A program made the position numbers and the translations under genes. A DNA stretch of 64,000 nt, taken from NCBI GenBank assembly GCA_017461045.1, contig JAFTZJ010000024.1, forward strand, positions 1 through 64,000. Direction: 5' to 3'. Source of the DNA: Lachnospiraceae bacterium (GTDB lineage Bacteria > Bacillota > Clostridia > Lachnospirales > Lachnospiraceae). Below the pieces are notes generated by a model. That model saw only the letters and a program-made list of their open reading frames with translations. It was not told the origin of the DNA and did no database searches. Positions within the stretch are counted from its first letter, which is position 1; each line of letters begins with the position of its first letter. Of the stretch, positions 1 to 9,548 are shown one piece after another.

Positions 1-69
1 TATCCATTTCATAAAGTACGTATACTGATAGAGAAAATAAAGCAGACAGTGGAAGCAGAGAATGGATAG
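1..69 (+). CDS. C-terminal end of an upstream gene (partial)
   Basis: Frame 1 is open from the window edge to a TAG at 67-69 and gives a short basic and acidic tail ending EAENG. The other two forward frames close sooner. In division clusters of this kind a small FtsL-like protein usually precedes the class B PBP, so this may be its end, but 22 residues are too few to identify it. The call rests on the open frame and the position only. Confidence 0.3.
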   Translation, partial: YPFHKVRILIEKIKQTVEAENG

Positions 70-91
70 GAAATTCAATACATAACGGGTA

Positions 92-1855
92 ATGACCTAT
101 CAACGGAAAAAGATGCTGATTATGTTTTGCATGATTTTTGCAGCGGCCATGTTTCTAATCGGAAGATTGGGATACATTATGATTGGGCAAGGTGATTATT
201 ACTCGGAAAAAGCACAAGCCCTGCATGAACGGGAGCGGGCAATCAAAGCTCCAAGAGGCAGGATTTTGGATCGAAACGGTGTAGTGCTGGCAGGAAATCG
301 CCCGGTATGCACCATTTCTGTTATTCATAGCCAGATAACAGACCCGGAGTTAGTAATTGAAGTGTTAAGTCGGGAATTGAATCTGCCCGAGGAAGAAATC
401 CGGGAAAAAGTGGAGAAGGTTTCTTCCAGAGAAAAGATAAAAAGTAATGTGGATAAAGGGATAGCAGATGCTATACGAGCCTATGACCTGGATGGGGTTA
501 TGGTGGATGAAGATTACAAGCGCTACTATCCATTTGATGATATGGCTTCCAAGGTGCTCGGATTTACCGGAGCAGATAATCAGGGAATCGTTGGATTAGA
601 AGTGGAGTATGATTCGGTTTTGCAAGGAACCGATGGTTACATTTTAACGGTAACAGATGCCAATGGAATTGAGTTAGCGAACACCGCAGAGGCAAGACAA
701 GAGCCTGTTGCAGGCAATGATCTGTATATATCCATAGATGCGAATATTCAGTCTTATGTTCAGCAGGAAGCGGAAAAGGCTTTGATTGCCAAGGAAGCAA
801 TTGGTGTTTCAATAATAGTTATGAATCCGCAAACCGGTGAGATTTACGCCATGGTAAATGCGCCGGAGTATAATTTGAACGAACCGTATACCTTAAATAC
901 GGATGTTGTTTACAACAATGAGAATGAGAAACAAGACGCCCTGAATCGAATGTGGCGTAATTTTTGTATAAATGATACCTACGAACCGGGTTCCATATTT
1001 AAGACGGTAACAGCAACTGCAGCTTTTGAAGCAGGTGTCTTGCATGTGGAAGATACCTTTTCTTGTCCCGGTTACCGGATAGTTGGAGACAGGACGATTC
1101 GGTGTCACAAGACCACCGGACACGGTCAGGAAACCTTTCGACAGGGAATTATGAATTCCTGTAATCCGGTATTTATGGATGTAGGAGCCAGAGTTGGCGT
1201 TGATAATATGTATCAAACCTATGAGCAGTTGGGAATTACCAGTCGGACCGGCATTGATTTGCCGGGGGAAGCAGGTTCTATTTTACATAATCAAGAAAGT
1301 GTAAAGGATGTGGACTTGGCCATTATGTCCTTTGGTCAGTCTTTTCAGATAACACCGATTCAATTGATTACAGCAGTCAGTGCAATTGTCAATGGCGGGA
1401 ATCTGGTAACGCCACATTTTGGACTATATGCTCAGGATGTGGATGGAAACCGCATTGAAACCTACGAGTATCCGGTAGAAACCGGAGTGATTTCGGAAGA
1501 AACCTCCGCCATTATGCGAGAAATGATGGAAGCGGTTGTTGCAGAAGGAAGTGGTAGGCGCGGACAGGTAGAAGGCTATCGGATTGGTGGTAAAACTGCG
1601 ACCAGTGAGAAGCTTCCAAGAGGGAATGGTAAATACATTTCGTCCTTTATTGGAGTGGCACCGGCGGATAATCCGCAGGTAATAACATTGGTGCTAATTA
1701 ACGAGCCTACGGGTATATACTACGGAGGAACGATCGCAGCTCCGGTGGCTCAGAGAATCTATGAAAATATACTTCCGTATCTTGGAATTGAACCTGTATA
1801 TGAGGCAGAACAGGAAGCAGAAAATGCTACCATTTCTGGCGAAACAGGGCAGTAG
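92..1855 (+). CDS. Class B penicillin-binding protein (FtsI/SpoVD type transpeptidase)
   Basis: Cross-links septal or spore peptidoglycan outside the membrane. Seen: one N-terminal membrane segment (about residues 8-28), the class B dimerisation motif RGRILDRNG at 55-63, then a transpeptidase domain with SxxK at S301-K304 (SIFK) and SxN at 356-358 (SCN). The third motif reads K501-T-A, not the usual KTG. No PASTA repeat follows, so at 587 residues it looks more like FtsI/PBP2B than a PASTA-bearing SpoVD; the two cannot be separated from sequence alone. ATG 92 is the first start after an in-frame stop, with only a weak upstream GGG. It heads the mraY-murD-ftsW-ftsQ-ftsZ series. Confidence 0.88.
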   Translation: MTYQRKKMLIMFCMIFAAAMFLIGRLGYIMIGQGDYYSEKAQALHERERAIKAPRGRILDRNGVVLAGNRPVCTISVIHSQITDPELVIEVLSRELNLPEEEIREKVEKVSSREKIKSNVDKGIADAIRAYDLDGVMVDEDYKRYYPFDDMASKVLGFTGADNQGIVGLEVEYDSVLQGTDGYILTVTDANGIELANTAEARQEPVAGNDLYISIDANIQSYVQQEAEKALIAKEAIGVSIIVMNPQTGEIYAMVNAPEYNLNEPYTLNTDVVYNNENEKQDALNRMWRNFCINDTYEPGSIFKTVTATAAFEAGVLHVEDTFSCPGYRIVGDRTIRCHKTTGHGQETFRQGIMNSCNPVFMDVGARVGVDNMYQTYEQLGITSRTGIDLPGEAGSILHNQESVKDVDLAIMSFGQSFQITPIQLITAVSAIVNGGNLVTPHFGLYAQDVDGNRIETYEYPVETGVISEETSAIMREMMEAVVAEGSGRRGQVEGYRIGGKTATSEKLPRGNGKYISSFIGVAPADNPQVITLVLINEPTGIYYGGTIAAPVAQRIYENILPYLGIEPVYEAEQEAENATISGETGQ

Positions 1856-1938
1856 AAGTAGTAGGGAATAGGCTTGATTATCATAGGGAAAAGCATTATA
1901 CTAGGATAGTTGAAGTACAAAAGTGCGAGGTGTAAATT

Positions 1939-2898
1939 ATGAAGTTAAATTACGATGTTGTATTGCCAATCTTGATTTCTTTTGGAATTAGTGTGATTTC
2001 CAGTCCATTAATTATTCCGTTTTTTAAAAAACTGAAATTTGGTCAGTTTGTTCGGGAAGAGGGACCGGAATCTCATTTGAAGAAATCCTGAACACCAACT
2101 ATGGGTGGATTGATTATTTTGTGCAGTATTGTGGCTACAGCATTGATTTATGTGAAAGATTATCCGAAAATTTTACCGATTTTATTTGTGACATTAGCAT
2201 TTGGTTTAATTGGTTTTCTGGATGATTATATTAAGGTTGTTATGAAGCGTTCCATGGGACTTCGGGCATGGCAGAAGATGGGCTTGCAGATTGTGGTGAC
2301 CGGTGTGTTCTGTTATTATCTGATGACGCAGACGGAGCTTGGAACCAGCATGCTGATTCCATTTTGGCGTGGTCATGCCTTGGAAGTTGGCTACTGGTAT
2401 ATTCCGATTTTGTTCCTGGCAGTGCTTGGTACTGTAAATGGAGCGAATTTTACGGATGGATTGGATGGTTTGGCATCGTCGGTAACTGTGTTAATTGCGA
2501 CTTTCTTTACCGTGGTTGCAATTGGTATGAAGGCAGGAGTTGAACCGATTACTTGTGCGGCAGTTGGTGCGTTACTTGGTTTCTTGGTATATAACGTATA
2601 TCCGGCAAGGGTATTTATGGGAGATACCGGTTCTCTTGCACTTGGCGGCTTTGTGGTTGCTACTGCATACATGTTAGAAATGCCATTATTTATTCCGATT
2701 GTGGCTTTGGTATATTTGGTTGAGGTGCTTTCGGTTATTATCCAAGTGGCTGCATTCAAGACTACCGGTAAACGTCCGTTTAAGATGGCACCGATTCATC
2801 ATCATTTTGAATTGTGTGGATGGCCGGAAACCAAGGTGGTTGCAATCTTTTCCATTGTAACAACCGTGCTGTGTCTGATTGCACTTTTGGCAATTTAA
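1939..2898 (+). pseudogene. mraY: mraY, phospho-MurNAc-pentapeptide transferase, interrupted by an in-frame TGA
   Basis: MraY makes lipid I from UDP-MurNAc-pentapeptide and undecaprenyl phosphate in the membrane. The reading frame starts at ATG 1939 behind GAGGTG and runs 50 codons to TGA at 2089-2091. It then continues in the same frame to 2898 with all family motifs: DD at 95-96, NFTDGLDG around D173, FMGDTGS around D229 and HHH at 287-289. The stop sits where the family has Gly in the KSGTPTMGG motif, so GGA to TGA (one base) explains it. An ATG at 2101 could restart translation but would lose the first membrane segment. mraY is normally essential and single copy, so sequence error, mixed strains or readthrough must be considered before calling it dead. 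Confidence 0.85.
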
Positions 2899-2962
2899 GG
2901 CATAGAATGATAGAAAAGAATCTGATAATCGATAACAGACGTAAGTCTGTGTGGAGGTAGAT

Positions 2963-4324
2963 ATGGAATTCAACAAAAGAGTGGTCGTGGCAGGAGCCGG
3001 AAAAAGCGGTATTGGTGCAGCGAAGCTGTTATTAGAGCATGGCGCTGAGGTGATTGTTTTTGACCAAAATGACAAGACAGATAAGTTAGAGGTTCTACAT
3101 AAATTAGGTGATTATGAGAAGGTTGGTGTAGTAATCGGAACCTTAGATGAAGCCTTGCTGGACACCATCGATTTAATGGTAATTAGTCCGGGTATATCTT
3201 TTGAGGCTCCATTTACAACTGCATTTCGGGAAAGAAATATTCCGATTTGGAGTGAAATTGAGTTGGCATATCAAGTATCAAAGGGAAGCATTGCTGCCAT
3301 TACCGGAACCAATGGTAAGACAACAACAACTGCTTTGGTAGGAGAGATTTGTAGTGCCTTTTGTTCTGAAACATTTACAGTAGGCAATATTGGAATTCCG
3401 TATACACAAGTGGCAGATCAAACCACAGAGAATAGTATGGTGGTTGCAGAAATCAGTAGTTTTCAGTTGGAAACCATCGTTGATTTTCAACCAAAAGTAA
3501 GTGCAGTATTGAATGTGACACCGGACCATCTGGACCGGCACCATACCTTTGAATGCTATCGGGATACAAAGCAGAAAATTGCTGTGAACCAAACTTCAGA
3601 GCAAATCTGTGTATTGAATTATGACGATGAGCATACCAGAAATATGGCGGGACAGATATCGGCAACGCCGGTATTCTTTAGCCGCTTGGAGGAATTAGAG
3701 GAAGGCGTGTGTCTGAAGGGAACAAGTATTGTGATTCGGACCCAAAGTTCAGAAATTCCCGTATTAACCATTGACGAAATGAAGCTGTTGGGCAACCATA
3801 ATGTAGAAAACTACATGGCAGCAATCGCAATTGCATATTACATGGGTGTTCCGGTTGAAGTGATTCGGAAGGCATGTATGGAATTCAAGGGTGTTGAACA
3901 TCGTATTGAATTTGTGAAAACCGTAAATGGTGTAAACTATTATAATGATTCAAAAGCAACCAATCCGGATGCTGCTATAAAAGGAATTCAGGCTATGAAT
4001 CGACCGACCTTATTAATTGGTGGCGGCTATGATAAAGAAGTCCCGTTTGATGATTGGATTCAGAGTTTTGATAATAAGGTTCGCTATTTGGTTTTAATCG
4101 GGCAGACAGCGAAAACAATTGCAGAAACAGCAAAAAAGTATGGATTTGAATCCATTATATTTGAAGATAACTTAGAATCGGCAGTGGTGACCTGTCATAA
4201 ACTGGCAACGGAGGGAGAAGCAGTATTGCTTTCACCGGCTTGTGCCAGCTGGGGACAGTTTGATAATTATGAACAACGAGGCGATTTGTTCAAAGAATAC
4301 GTTCATAACCTGCCGGAAGATTAG
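2963..4324 (+). CDS. murD: UDP-N-acetylmuramoyl-L-alanine:D-glutamate ligase
   Basis: Cytoplasmic ATP-dependent ligase that adds D-Glu to UDP-MurNAc-L-Ala. Seen: an N-terminal Rossmann-like segment (VVVAGAGKSGIGAAK), the Mur ligase P-loop GTNGKTTTT at about 115-123, a central HxxR-type region (TPDHLDRH) and the C-terminal SPACASWGQFDNYEQRG stretch of MurD. At 453 residues it has normal length. ATG 2963 is chosen over GTG 2951 because GGAGG (2953-2957) lies five bases before it. A 6-bp hairpin with a GTAA loop (2935-2950) sits just upstream of that ribosome binding site. It follows mraY and precedes ftsW. Confidence 0.95.
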   Translation: MEFNKRVVVAGAGKSGIGAAKLLLEHGAEVIVFDQNDKTDKLEVLHKLGDYEKVGVVIGTLDEALLDTIDLMVISPGISFEAPFTTAFRERNIPIWSEIELAYQVSKGSIAAITGTNGKTTTTALVGEICSAFCSETFTVGNIGIPYTQVADQTTENSMVVAEISSFQLETIVDFQPKVSAVLNVTPDHLDRHHTFECYRDTKQKIAVNQTSEQICVLNYDDEHTRNMAGQISATPVFFSRLEELEEGVCLKGTSIVIRTQSSEIPVLTIDEMKLLGNHNVENYMAAIAIAYYMGVPVEVIRKACMEFKGVEHRIEFVKTVNGVNYYNDSKATNPDAAIKGIQAMNRPTLLIGGGYDKEVPFDDWIQSFDNKVRYLVLIGQTAKTIAETAKKYGFESIIFEDNLESAVVTCHKLATEGEAVLLSPACASWGQFDNYEQRGDLFKEYVHNLPED

Positions 4325-4362
4325 AGGCAGAACCCTCAAGTTGCGAATAAAGGAGTAGCAGA

Positions 4363-5505
4363 ATGAGAAACGAAATGCAGGAAAATCAAAATCTGCCAAA
4401 ACGAAAACGGATACGGTTTTGGAATCCCGGTGAATACTTTGATTATTCACTGTTATTCATTGTGCTGTTTCTTGTGGGGTTTGGTTTGGTAATGGTATAT
4501 AGCACCAGCTCGTATACTGCATCCTTGGATTACGGTGATCCGGCATTTTTCTTTAAGCGACAAGCCTTTTTTTCAGTAATAGGAATCGTGGGAATGCTGT
4601 TTTTATCGAAGGTGGATTACCATTTTTTGAAAAAATTGACAGTGTTAGCACTAATAGGAGTCGGAATTCTGATTTTGGCAGTTATGGTGGTTGGTAGTGC
4701 CAGTGGCGGTTCTACCCGTTGGTTGGCAATTGGTCCAATCCGCTTTCAGCCTTCGGAACTTGCAAAGTTGGCAATTATTATGTATGTAGCTCATGCTACC
4801 AATAATAAAGTGTGGAAGTTAAATGATTGGAAAGTATTGTTAAAAATCATGTTATTTCCGTTGATTTTGATTGTATTTATTGCTATTGAAAACTTAAGTA
4901 CTGCAATCATTTGTGTAGTAATTATTGTGGCAATTTTGTTTGTGGCAAGTCCGAAATATTCCCATTTCCTAGCGGTAGGAGGTGCCGGTGTTTTGGCATT
5001 TGTATTATTCCTGTTAACAGCCGGTTATCGTGTAGACCGAATCGATGCATGGTTGAATTTGGAAACACATCCAAAGGGATACCAGACCTTACAGGCGTTG
5101 TATGCCATCGGTTCCGGCGGAATCTGGGGAAAGGGTCTGGGTCAGAGTATTCAGAAGATGGATTTCATTCCGGAAGCACATAACGATATGATTTTTTCAG
5201 TAATATGTGAAGAACTTGGTCTTGTGGGTGGCGTTTGCCTGATTTTACTATTCATTATTTTGATATGGCGATTGATGTTAATTGTTATAAATGCAAGAGA
5301 TTTATATGGTTCTTTATTGGTGGTTGGTGTATTGGCCCATGTGGCAGTTCAAGTACTGATTAACATTGCCGTTGTTACGAACACCATCCCCAATACCGGT
5401 ATACCGTTACCGTTCATTAGCTATGGTGGAACCTCGTTGATATTCCTGTTGGCAGAAATGGGAATTGTACTGTCGGTGGCACGGCAGATAAAGATTCGAA
5501 AATAA
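4363..5505 (+). CDS. ftsW: FtsW/SpoVE-type SEDS peptidoglycan polymerase
   Basis: SEDS proteins polymerise lipid II into glycan strands together with a class B PBP, here presumably the one encoded at 92-1855. The 380-residue protein has about ten hydrophobic segments, the early GLVMVYSTSS segment, the RFQPSELAKLA motif, and the C-terminal NTGIPLPFISYGGTS motif typical of the family. AGGAG is seven bases before ATG 4363. FtsW (vegetative) and SpoVE (sporulation) are hard to separate; position next to ftsQ and ftsZ favours FtsW. murG, which often follows, is absent from this cluster. Confidence 0.92.
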   Translation: MRNEMQENQNLPKRKRIRFWNPGEYFDYSLLFIVLFLVGFGLVMVYSTSSYTASLDYGDPAFFFKRQAFFSVIGIVGMLFLSKVDYHFLKKLTVLALIGVGILILAVMVVGSASGGSTRWLAIGPIRFQPSELAKLAIIMYVAHATNNKVWKLNDWKVLLKIMLFPLILIVFIAIENLSTAIICVVIIVAILFVASPKYSHFLAVGGAGVLAFVLFLLTAGYRVDRIDAWLNLETHPKGYQTLQALYAIGSGGIWGKGLGQSIQKMDFIPEAHNDMIFSVICEELGLVGGVCLILLFIILIWRLMLIVINARDLYGSLLVVGVLAHVAVQVLINIAVVTNTIPNTGIPLPFISYGGTSLIFLLAEMGIVLSVARQIKIRK

Positions 5506-5524
5506 TATTGGATAAGGTGATGCT

Positions 5525-6277
5525 GTGAGTAAAGAAACACAGAAGACATTGTCAGAACAGCCCAGAATTAAGAAAGGTTGGATAATAACCGGTGTTTTGT
5601 TCGCACTGTTGCTGGCGTGTGGAATTGTAATCATGACACAATTCAATATTGAAACCATTCAAGTTACCGGAAATGTGCATTATACCGACGAAGAAATTAT
5701 TGATTTGGTGGTAGGAGAGCATTCCGGGCAGAATTCCTTGATTTTGTATTTGCGGTACAAGCTTCAACCTGTGGAAGAAATACCATTTGTTGAAAAAGTA
5801 GATGTGGAATTTATATCCAATCATGTTATTACCATTACGGTATATGAGAAAGCCTTGGCCGGTTGCGTGGAATTCATGAATGAATATATGTATTTTGATA
5901 AAGACGGAGTGGTTTTGGAAAGTTCCACCCAAAAAATGTCGGATATTCCGTGTATTACCGGAATCAAATTTGATACCATGGTAATGCATGAACCACTTCC
6001 TATTGAGGACAAGGACTTTTTTCAAACGGTACTGACGTTGACCCAGTTGCTGCAAAAATATGAATTAGCAATTGATGATATTCGGTTTACATCTCAGAAT
6101 GAAATTATTATGTATTATAAGGATATTAAGATTCTTCTGGGAGATGGAAGTAATATCGAAGAACAAATCAGTGAATTGGGTAATATTTTGCAAAGTATTG
6201 AAGGAAAAAAGGGTACATTGTATATGAAAGATTATACAATTGAGAAAGGTGATGTAATTTTTCGTGAAAATGATTAA
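5525..6277 (+). CDS. divIB: Cell division protein FtsQ/DivIB
   Basis: Bitopic divisome protein: a short basic cytoplasmic tail, one membrane segment (about residues 20-39), then a POTRA domain starting FNIETIQVTGNVHYTDEEI and a beta domain outside the cell. It links the PBP-FtsW synthase to other divisome parts. It starts at GTG 5525 with AAGGTGA upstream. At 250 residues it is typical for Clostridia. It sits between ftsW and ftsZ, as in other dcw clusters. Confidence 0.88.
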   Translation: MSKETQKTLSEQPRIKKGWIITGVLFALLLACGIVIMTQFNIETIQVTGNVHYTDEEIIDLVVGEHSGQNSLILYLRYKLQPVEEIPFVEKVDVEFISNHVITITVYEKALAGCVEFMNEYMYFDKDGVVLESSTQKMSDIPCITGIKFDTMVMHEPLPIEDKDFFQTVLTLTQLLQKYELAIDDIRFTSQNEIIMYYKDIKILLGDGSNIEEQISELGNILQSIEGKKGTLYMKDYTIEKGDVIFREND

Positions 6278-6284
6278 CTTTCAG

Positions 6285-6313
6285 TTGAAATTTTGGCGAA
6301 ATAATTATATTAT
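6285..6313 (+). promoter_or_regulatory. Predicted sigma-A promoter of ftsZ
   Basis: TTGAAA at 6285-6290 and TATTAT at 6308-6313 are separated by 17 bases. Transcription would begin near 6320 and give a leader of about 60 bases before ftsZ, which carries AAGGAGG close to its GTG start. It allows ftsZ expression independent of the upstream wall genes. Confidence 0.6.
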
Positions 6314-6381
6314 AGAGGGTAGGTATATGTGTCTTTTAATAGACATTAAGATATGAATCTAATTTTAAGGAGGAAACAACT

Positions 6382-7620
6382 GTGATCGAAATCGAATCCA
6401 AAGAAGAGAGAACACCTGCTAAAATTCTTGTAATTGGTGTAGGTGGCGCAGGTAATAATGCGGTCAACAGAATGATAGATGAGAATGTAGAGGGTGTAGA
6501 GTTAGTTGCTGTAAATACAGACAAGCAGGCTCTGGCACTTAGCAAGGCAACCACCAAGGTTCAGATTGGTGAGAAATTAACCAAGGGTCTTGGAGCAGGT
6601 GCAAAGCCTGAGGTTGGTGCACAAGCAGTAGAAGAGAACCGGGAAGAACTGGTTGATTTAATGAAAGATGCAAATATGGTTTTCGTTACCTGTGGTATGG
6701 GTGGCGGTACCGGTACCGGTGCAGCTCCGAAGATTGCAGAGATGGCGAAGAATTTGGGCATCTTAACTGTTGGTGTTGTAACGAAGCCATTTAAGTTCGA
6801 AGGAAAGCCAAGAATGAACAATGCTTTATCCGGTATTGATTTATTAAAGGATAATGTAGATACCTTGATTGTGATTCCGAATGACAAGTTGTTGCAGATT
6901 TGTAGCAAGAATACTTCCATTCCGGAAGCTTTGAAGAAGGCAGATGAAGTATTACAGCAGGGTGTTCAGGGTGTAACAGACTTGATTAACAAGCCTGGTT
7001 TGATTAACTTGGACTTTGCAGATATTCAGACAGTTATGCGTGATAAGGGTATTGCTCATATTGGTATTGGTAAGGCATCCGGTGAGAACAAGGCAGTAGA
7101 AGCAATCAAGCTTGCTATGGAGAGCCCATTGTTGGAAACTACCGTATCCGGTGCAACCGATATTATTATCAACTTCTCTGGTGATGTTGGTATTATGGAT
7201 ACCAGTGAAGCGGTTTCTTACGCTTCTGAGATTGCCGGTGATGATGTGAATATTATCTTCGGTACTGTTGATGCTGATTCAACAACCGATGAATTGAGTA
7301 TTACCATTATTGCAACCGGTATTGATGCACCGAAGAATCAGACTGTTGGTGGATTTGCAACTATGAAACCTGCTATGCCGGGTGTAGGTGTTCCTACATA
7401 TTCCGGTCAGCCGATTGCACAGCCACGTCCGGTACAGCCGGCAACTCCTGTTCAGCCGACACCGGTAGCAAAACCATCCTTCTTGAATGGGGCTGCAGCA
7501 ACTGCAACACCGGCACAGCCGGCAACAACCGTAGCACCACAGCCGGTAGAACGTAAGGCACCGGCAAGACCATCTGCGGATGGTGGAATTGAGATTCCTG
7601 AATTTTTGAAGAGAAAGTAA
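6382..7620 (+). CDS. ftsZ: Cell division GTPase FtsZ
   Basis: Tubulin-like GTPase that forms the cytokinetic ring. Seen: [13 protein letters not shown] near the N-terminus, the tubulin signature GGGTGTG at 107-113, T7-loop sequence [11 protein letters not shown], then a Pro/Ala/Gln-rich linker (about 330-395) and the conserved C-terminal peptide [10 protein letters not shown] that binds FtsA/SepF-type anchors. It starts at GTG 6382 behind AAGGAGG. It has its own promoter upstream and a strong terminator downstream. Gly, Pro and Ala codons are strongly biased toward T and A endings, as in well-expressed genes. Confidence 0.97.
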   Translation: MIEIESKEERTPAKILVIGVGGAGNNAVNRMIDENVEGVELVAVNTDKQALALSKATTKVQIGEKLTKGLGAGAKPEVGAQAVEENREELVDLMKDANMVFVTCGMGGGTGTGAAPKIAEMAKNLGILTVGVVTKPFKFEGKPRMNNALSGIDLLKDNVDTLIVIPNDKLLQICSKNTSIPEALKKADEVLQQGVQGVTDLINKPGLINLDFADIQTVMRDKGIAHIGIGKASGENKAVEAIKLAMESPLLETTVSGATDIIINFSGDVGIMDTSEAVSYASEIAGDDVNIIFGTVDADSTTDELSITIIATGIDAPKNQTVGGFATMKPAMPGVGVPTYSGQPIAQPRPVQPATPVQPTPVAKPSFLNGAAATATPAQPATTVAPQPVERKAPARPSADGGIEIPEFLKRK

Positions 7621-7674
7621 TCGGTTGTAATTAATAATAGAATAATTAATTTGTTAATTGTAATTGGAACAAGC

Positions 7675-7709
7675 ACTCCCTCGTAGAAATACGAGGGAGT
7701 TTTTATATT
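7675..7709 (+). terminator. Rho-independent terminator after ftsZ
   Basis: An 11-bp perfect stem (ACTCCCTCGTA with TACGAGGGAGT) closed by a GAAA loop at 7675-7700 is followed directly by a T-rich tract (TTTTATATT). It separates the division cluster from the sporulation genes. Confidence 0.9.
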
Positions 7710-7839
7710 GCAAGGAATTTAGAAGACAATAATTTTCTGCATGATGGCATGTCGAAATTCCTCCCTAGAAATGGACAGAAATCGCAAGGAAAACAAGGTA
7801 CACTCAAAACCAAGGGTGATTCCGAAAGGAGGAGGAGAT

Positions 7840-8745
7840 TTGAGTTATACCATTTACATGGATGTTTTGTTTTTTATCAATTTTGTTATGGATCTCCTGC
7901 TTCTTCGTTTTACAGCCCGCTTATGCCGACAGTCTGTAGTCTGGTGGCGATATTTGATTGGTGCTCTTACAGGAAGTGTTGCTTTTTTGATTACACTATG
8001 GCTCCCCTTTATAAATTCTCGTTGGTTGTATGGATTAATTTATGCCGGAATCGGAATGGGGATGTGTTGCATTGCTTTTCAGCCGGAGGGAATAAGGGGG
8101 GTATTGAAGTGCTATGGCTGTCAGCTAATGGTTACCTTATTGTTTGGTGGTGCTACCAATTGGCTGTATTTCAATACCTCAATCGGAACTTGGTTAAATT
8201 CCATGTTTGACAAACAGGGGCTTCAATTGGGAGAACTTGCAATACTGATTCTCATGGCAGTCTTGATTCTTTTGATATTAACCAATGGATACCGTCAGCT
8301 TCAGAAACAAAGACAAGGAGATTATTATCGTATTTCACTATATTTTGAGGGAGATAATGCATATGGAATCGGATTTGTAGATACAGGGAATTTTCTCAGG
8401 GAACCGATTAGTGGAAAGCCTGTGGTGGTTGCAGAGGCAGACTGGTTGCTCCCGATTCTTACGGAACCGTACCAACAGTTGCTAAATCGTTACATAGAGA
8501 ATGGTAAGATTGACTATGACTGGATTGCAGCGCATGGATTAACCAAGGCAAAGTGGATTCCCTATCAGGTGGTTGGGGAAGAAGAGAAAGAAATGCTGGG
8601 AGTACAGTGCCGGAAAATGGTTTTGCGGCAAAAAAATCATTGTGTAGTCCGGGAAGCTGTAATTGTGGGGGTTAGTCGAACGCCGATTACAAATCGTAAG
8701 AAGTATCAGGTGTTATTACATACAGACATAATAGGGGAGGAATGA
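7840..8745 (+). CDS. spoIIGA: Sigma-E processing peptidase SpoIIGA
   Basis: Membrane aspartyl protease that removes the SigE pro-sequence in the mother cell after signalling from the forespore. The N-terminal half has about five membrane segments beginning [14 protein letters not shown]. The C-terminal domain carries the catalytic motif GFVDTGN with D181. TTG 7840 is chosen because GGAGGAG lies just upstream and the family begins with this hydrophobic stretch; the open frame reaches back to 7741 but that part has no family likeness. At 301 residues it has normal size. Its TGA overlaps the sigE start by four bases (ATGA), so the pair is translationally coupled. Confidence 0.92.
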   Translation: MSYTIYMDVLFFINFVMDLLLLRFTARLCRQSVVWWRYLIGALTGSVAFLITLWLPFINSRWLYGLIYAGIGMGMCCIAFQPEGIRGVLKCYGCQLMVTLLFGGATNWLYFNTSIGTWLNSMFDKQGLQLGELAILILMAVLILLILTNGYRQLQKQRQGDYYRISLYFEGDNAYGIGFVDTGNFLREPISGKPVVVAEADWLLPILTEPYQQLLNRYIENGKIDYDWIAAHGLTKAKWIPYQVVGEEEKEMLGVQCRKMVLRQKNHCVVREAVIVGVSRTPITNRKKYQVLLHTDIIGEE

Positions 8746-9479
8746 CAATGTTGCAGATTATAAGTAACGAACAATTCAAATTATCCATGGTAGGGCGGTT
8801 TACCAGCCTATTTTTTGCACCGAAGGGGGAGTTGCATTATATAGGAGGGACGGAGATTCTTCCGCCGCCCTTAGAGGCAGAAGAGGAGCGCGCGTTATTG
8901 GCGAAGTTGGGAACAGCTGAGGAAGCATCTGCTAAGAGTATTCTAATTGAACATAATCTTCGATTAGTTGTGTACATAGCAAAGAAATTTGATAATACAG
9001 GAATTGGAGTAGAAGATCTAATTTCCATAGGAACGATAGGATTGATAAAGGCAATCAATACATTTGTACCGGATAAGAAAATCAAGCTTGCAACCTATGC
9101 CTCCAGATGTATTGAAAATGAAATTTTGATGTATTTAAGACGTACCAATAAGACAAAGTTGGAAGTATCCATCGATGAGCCGTTAAATGTGGACTGGGAT
9201 GGAAATGAACTGTTGCTTTCCGATATTCTGGGAACAGATGAAGATGTGATTTATCGGGATATTGAAGACGAAGTGGACCGGAAAATGCTTCGGAAGGCGT
9301 TAGCAGTCTTAAGTCCTAGAGAACGAATGATAATCGAATTGCGGTTTGGACTGAATTCGGAGAGTGGTGAGGAATTAACACAAAAGGAAGTGGCAGATAT
9401 GCTTGGAATCTCCCAGTCTTACATTTCTCGTTTGGAAAAGAAAATTATCAAGCGCTTAAAGAGAGAAATGGCATCCTGA
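8742..9479 (+). CDS. sigE: RNA polymerase sporulation sigma factor SigE
   Basis: Early mother-cell sigma factor. Seen: an N-terminal pro-sequence ending in [13 protein letters not shown], which matches the region cut by SpoIIGA, then sigma region 2 ([37 protein letters not shown]) and region 4 with a helix-turn-helix ([22 protein letters not shown]). It is 245 residues long. It overlaps spoIIGA by four bases. Presence of the pro-sequence and the adjacent protease suggests the standard activation route. Confidence 0.95.
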   Translation: MTMLQIISNEQFKLSMVGRFTSLFFAPKGELHYIGGTEILPPPLEAEEERALLAKLGTAEEASAKSILIEHNLRLVVYIAKKFDNTGIGVEDLISIGTIGLIKAINTFVPDKKIKLATYASRCIENEILMYLRRTNKTKLEVSIDEPLNVDWDGNELLLSDILGTDEDVIYRDIEDEVDRKMLRKALAVLSPRERMIIELRFGLNSESGEELTQKEVADMLGISQSYISRLEKKIIKRLKREMAS

Positions 9480-9526
9480 TCTATTTCAACAATCGAAGGA
9501 GTATATATCGAAAGTAAAAGTGATAC

Positions 9527-9548
9527 AGAGGGCTGATATTAGCCCTCT
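9527..9548. terminator. Stem-loop between convergent sigE and sigG
   Basis: AGAGGGCT and AGCCCTCT form an 8-bp stem with a six-base loop. The sigG stop codon lies in the loop. Neither side has a long T-tract, so it is only a possible bidirectional terminator for the two convergent sporulation genes. Confidence 0.45.

Noticed and set aside
2089..2091. TGA as a recoded sense codon (Gly) or selenocysteine
   Set aside because: TGA ends other genes in the window, the dnaK lesion uses TAA, and no selenocysteine-type structure or family is involved.
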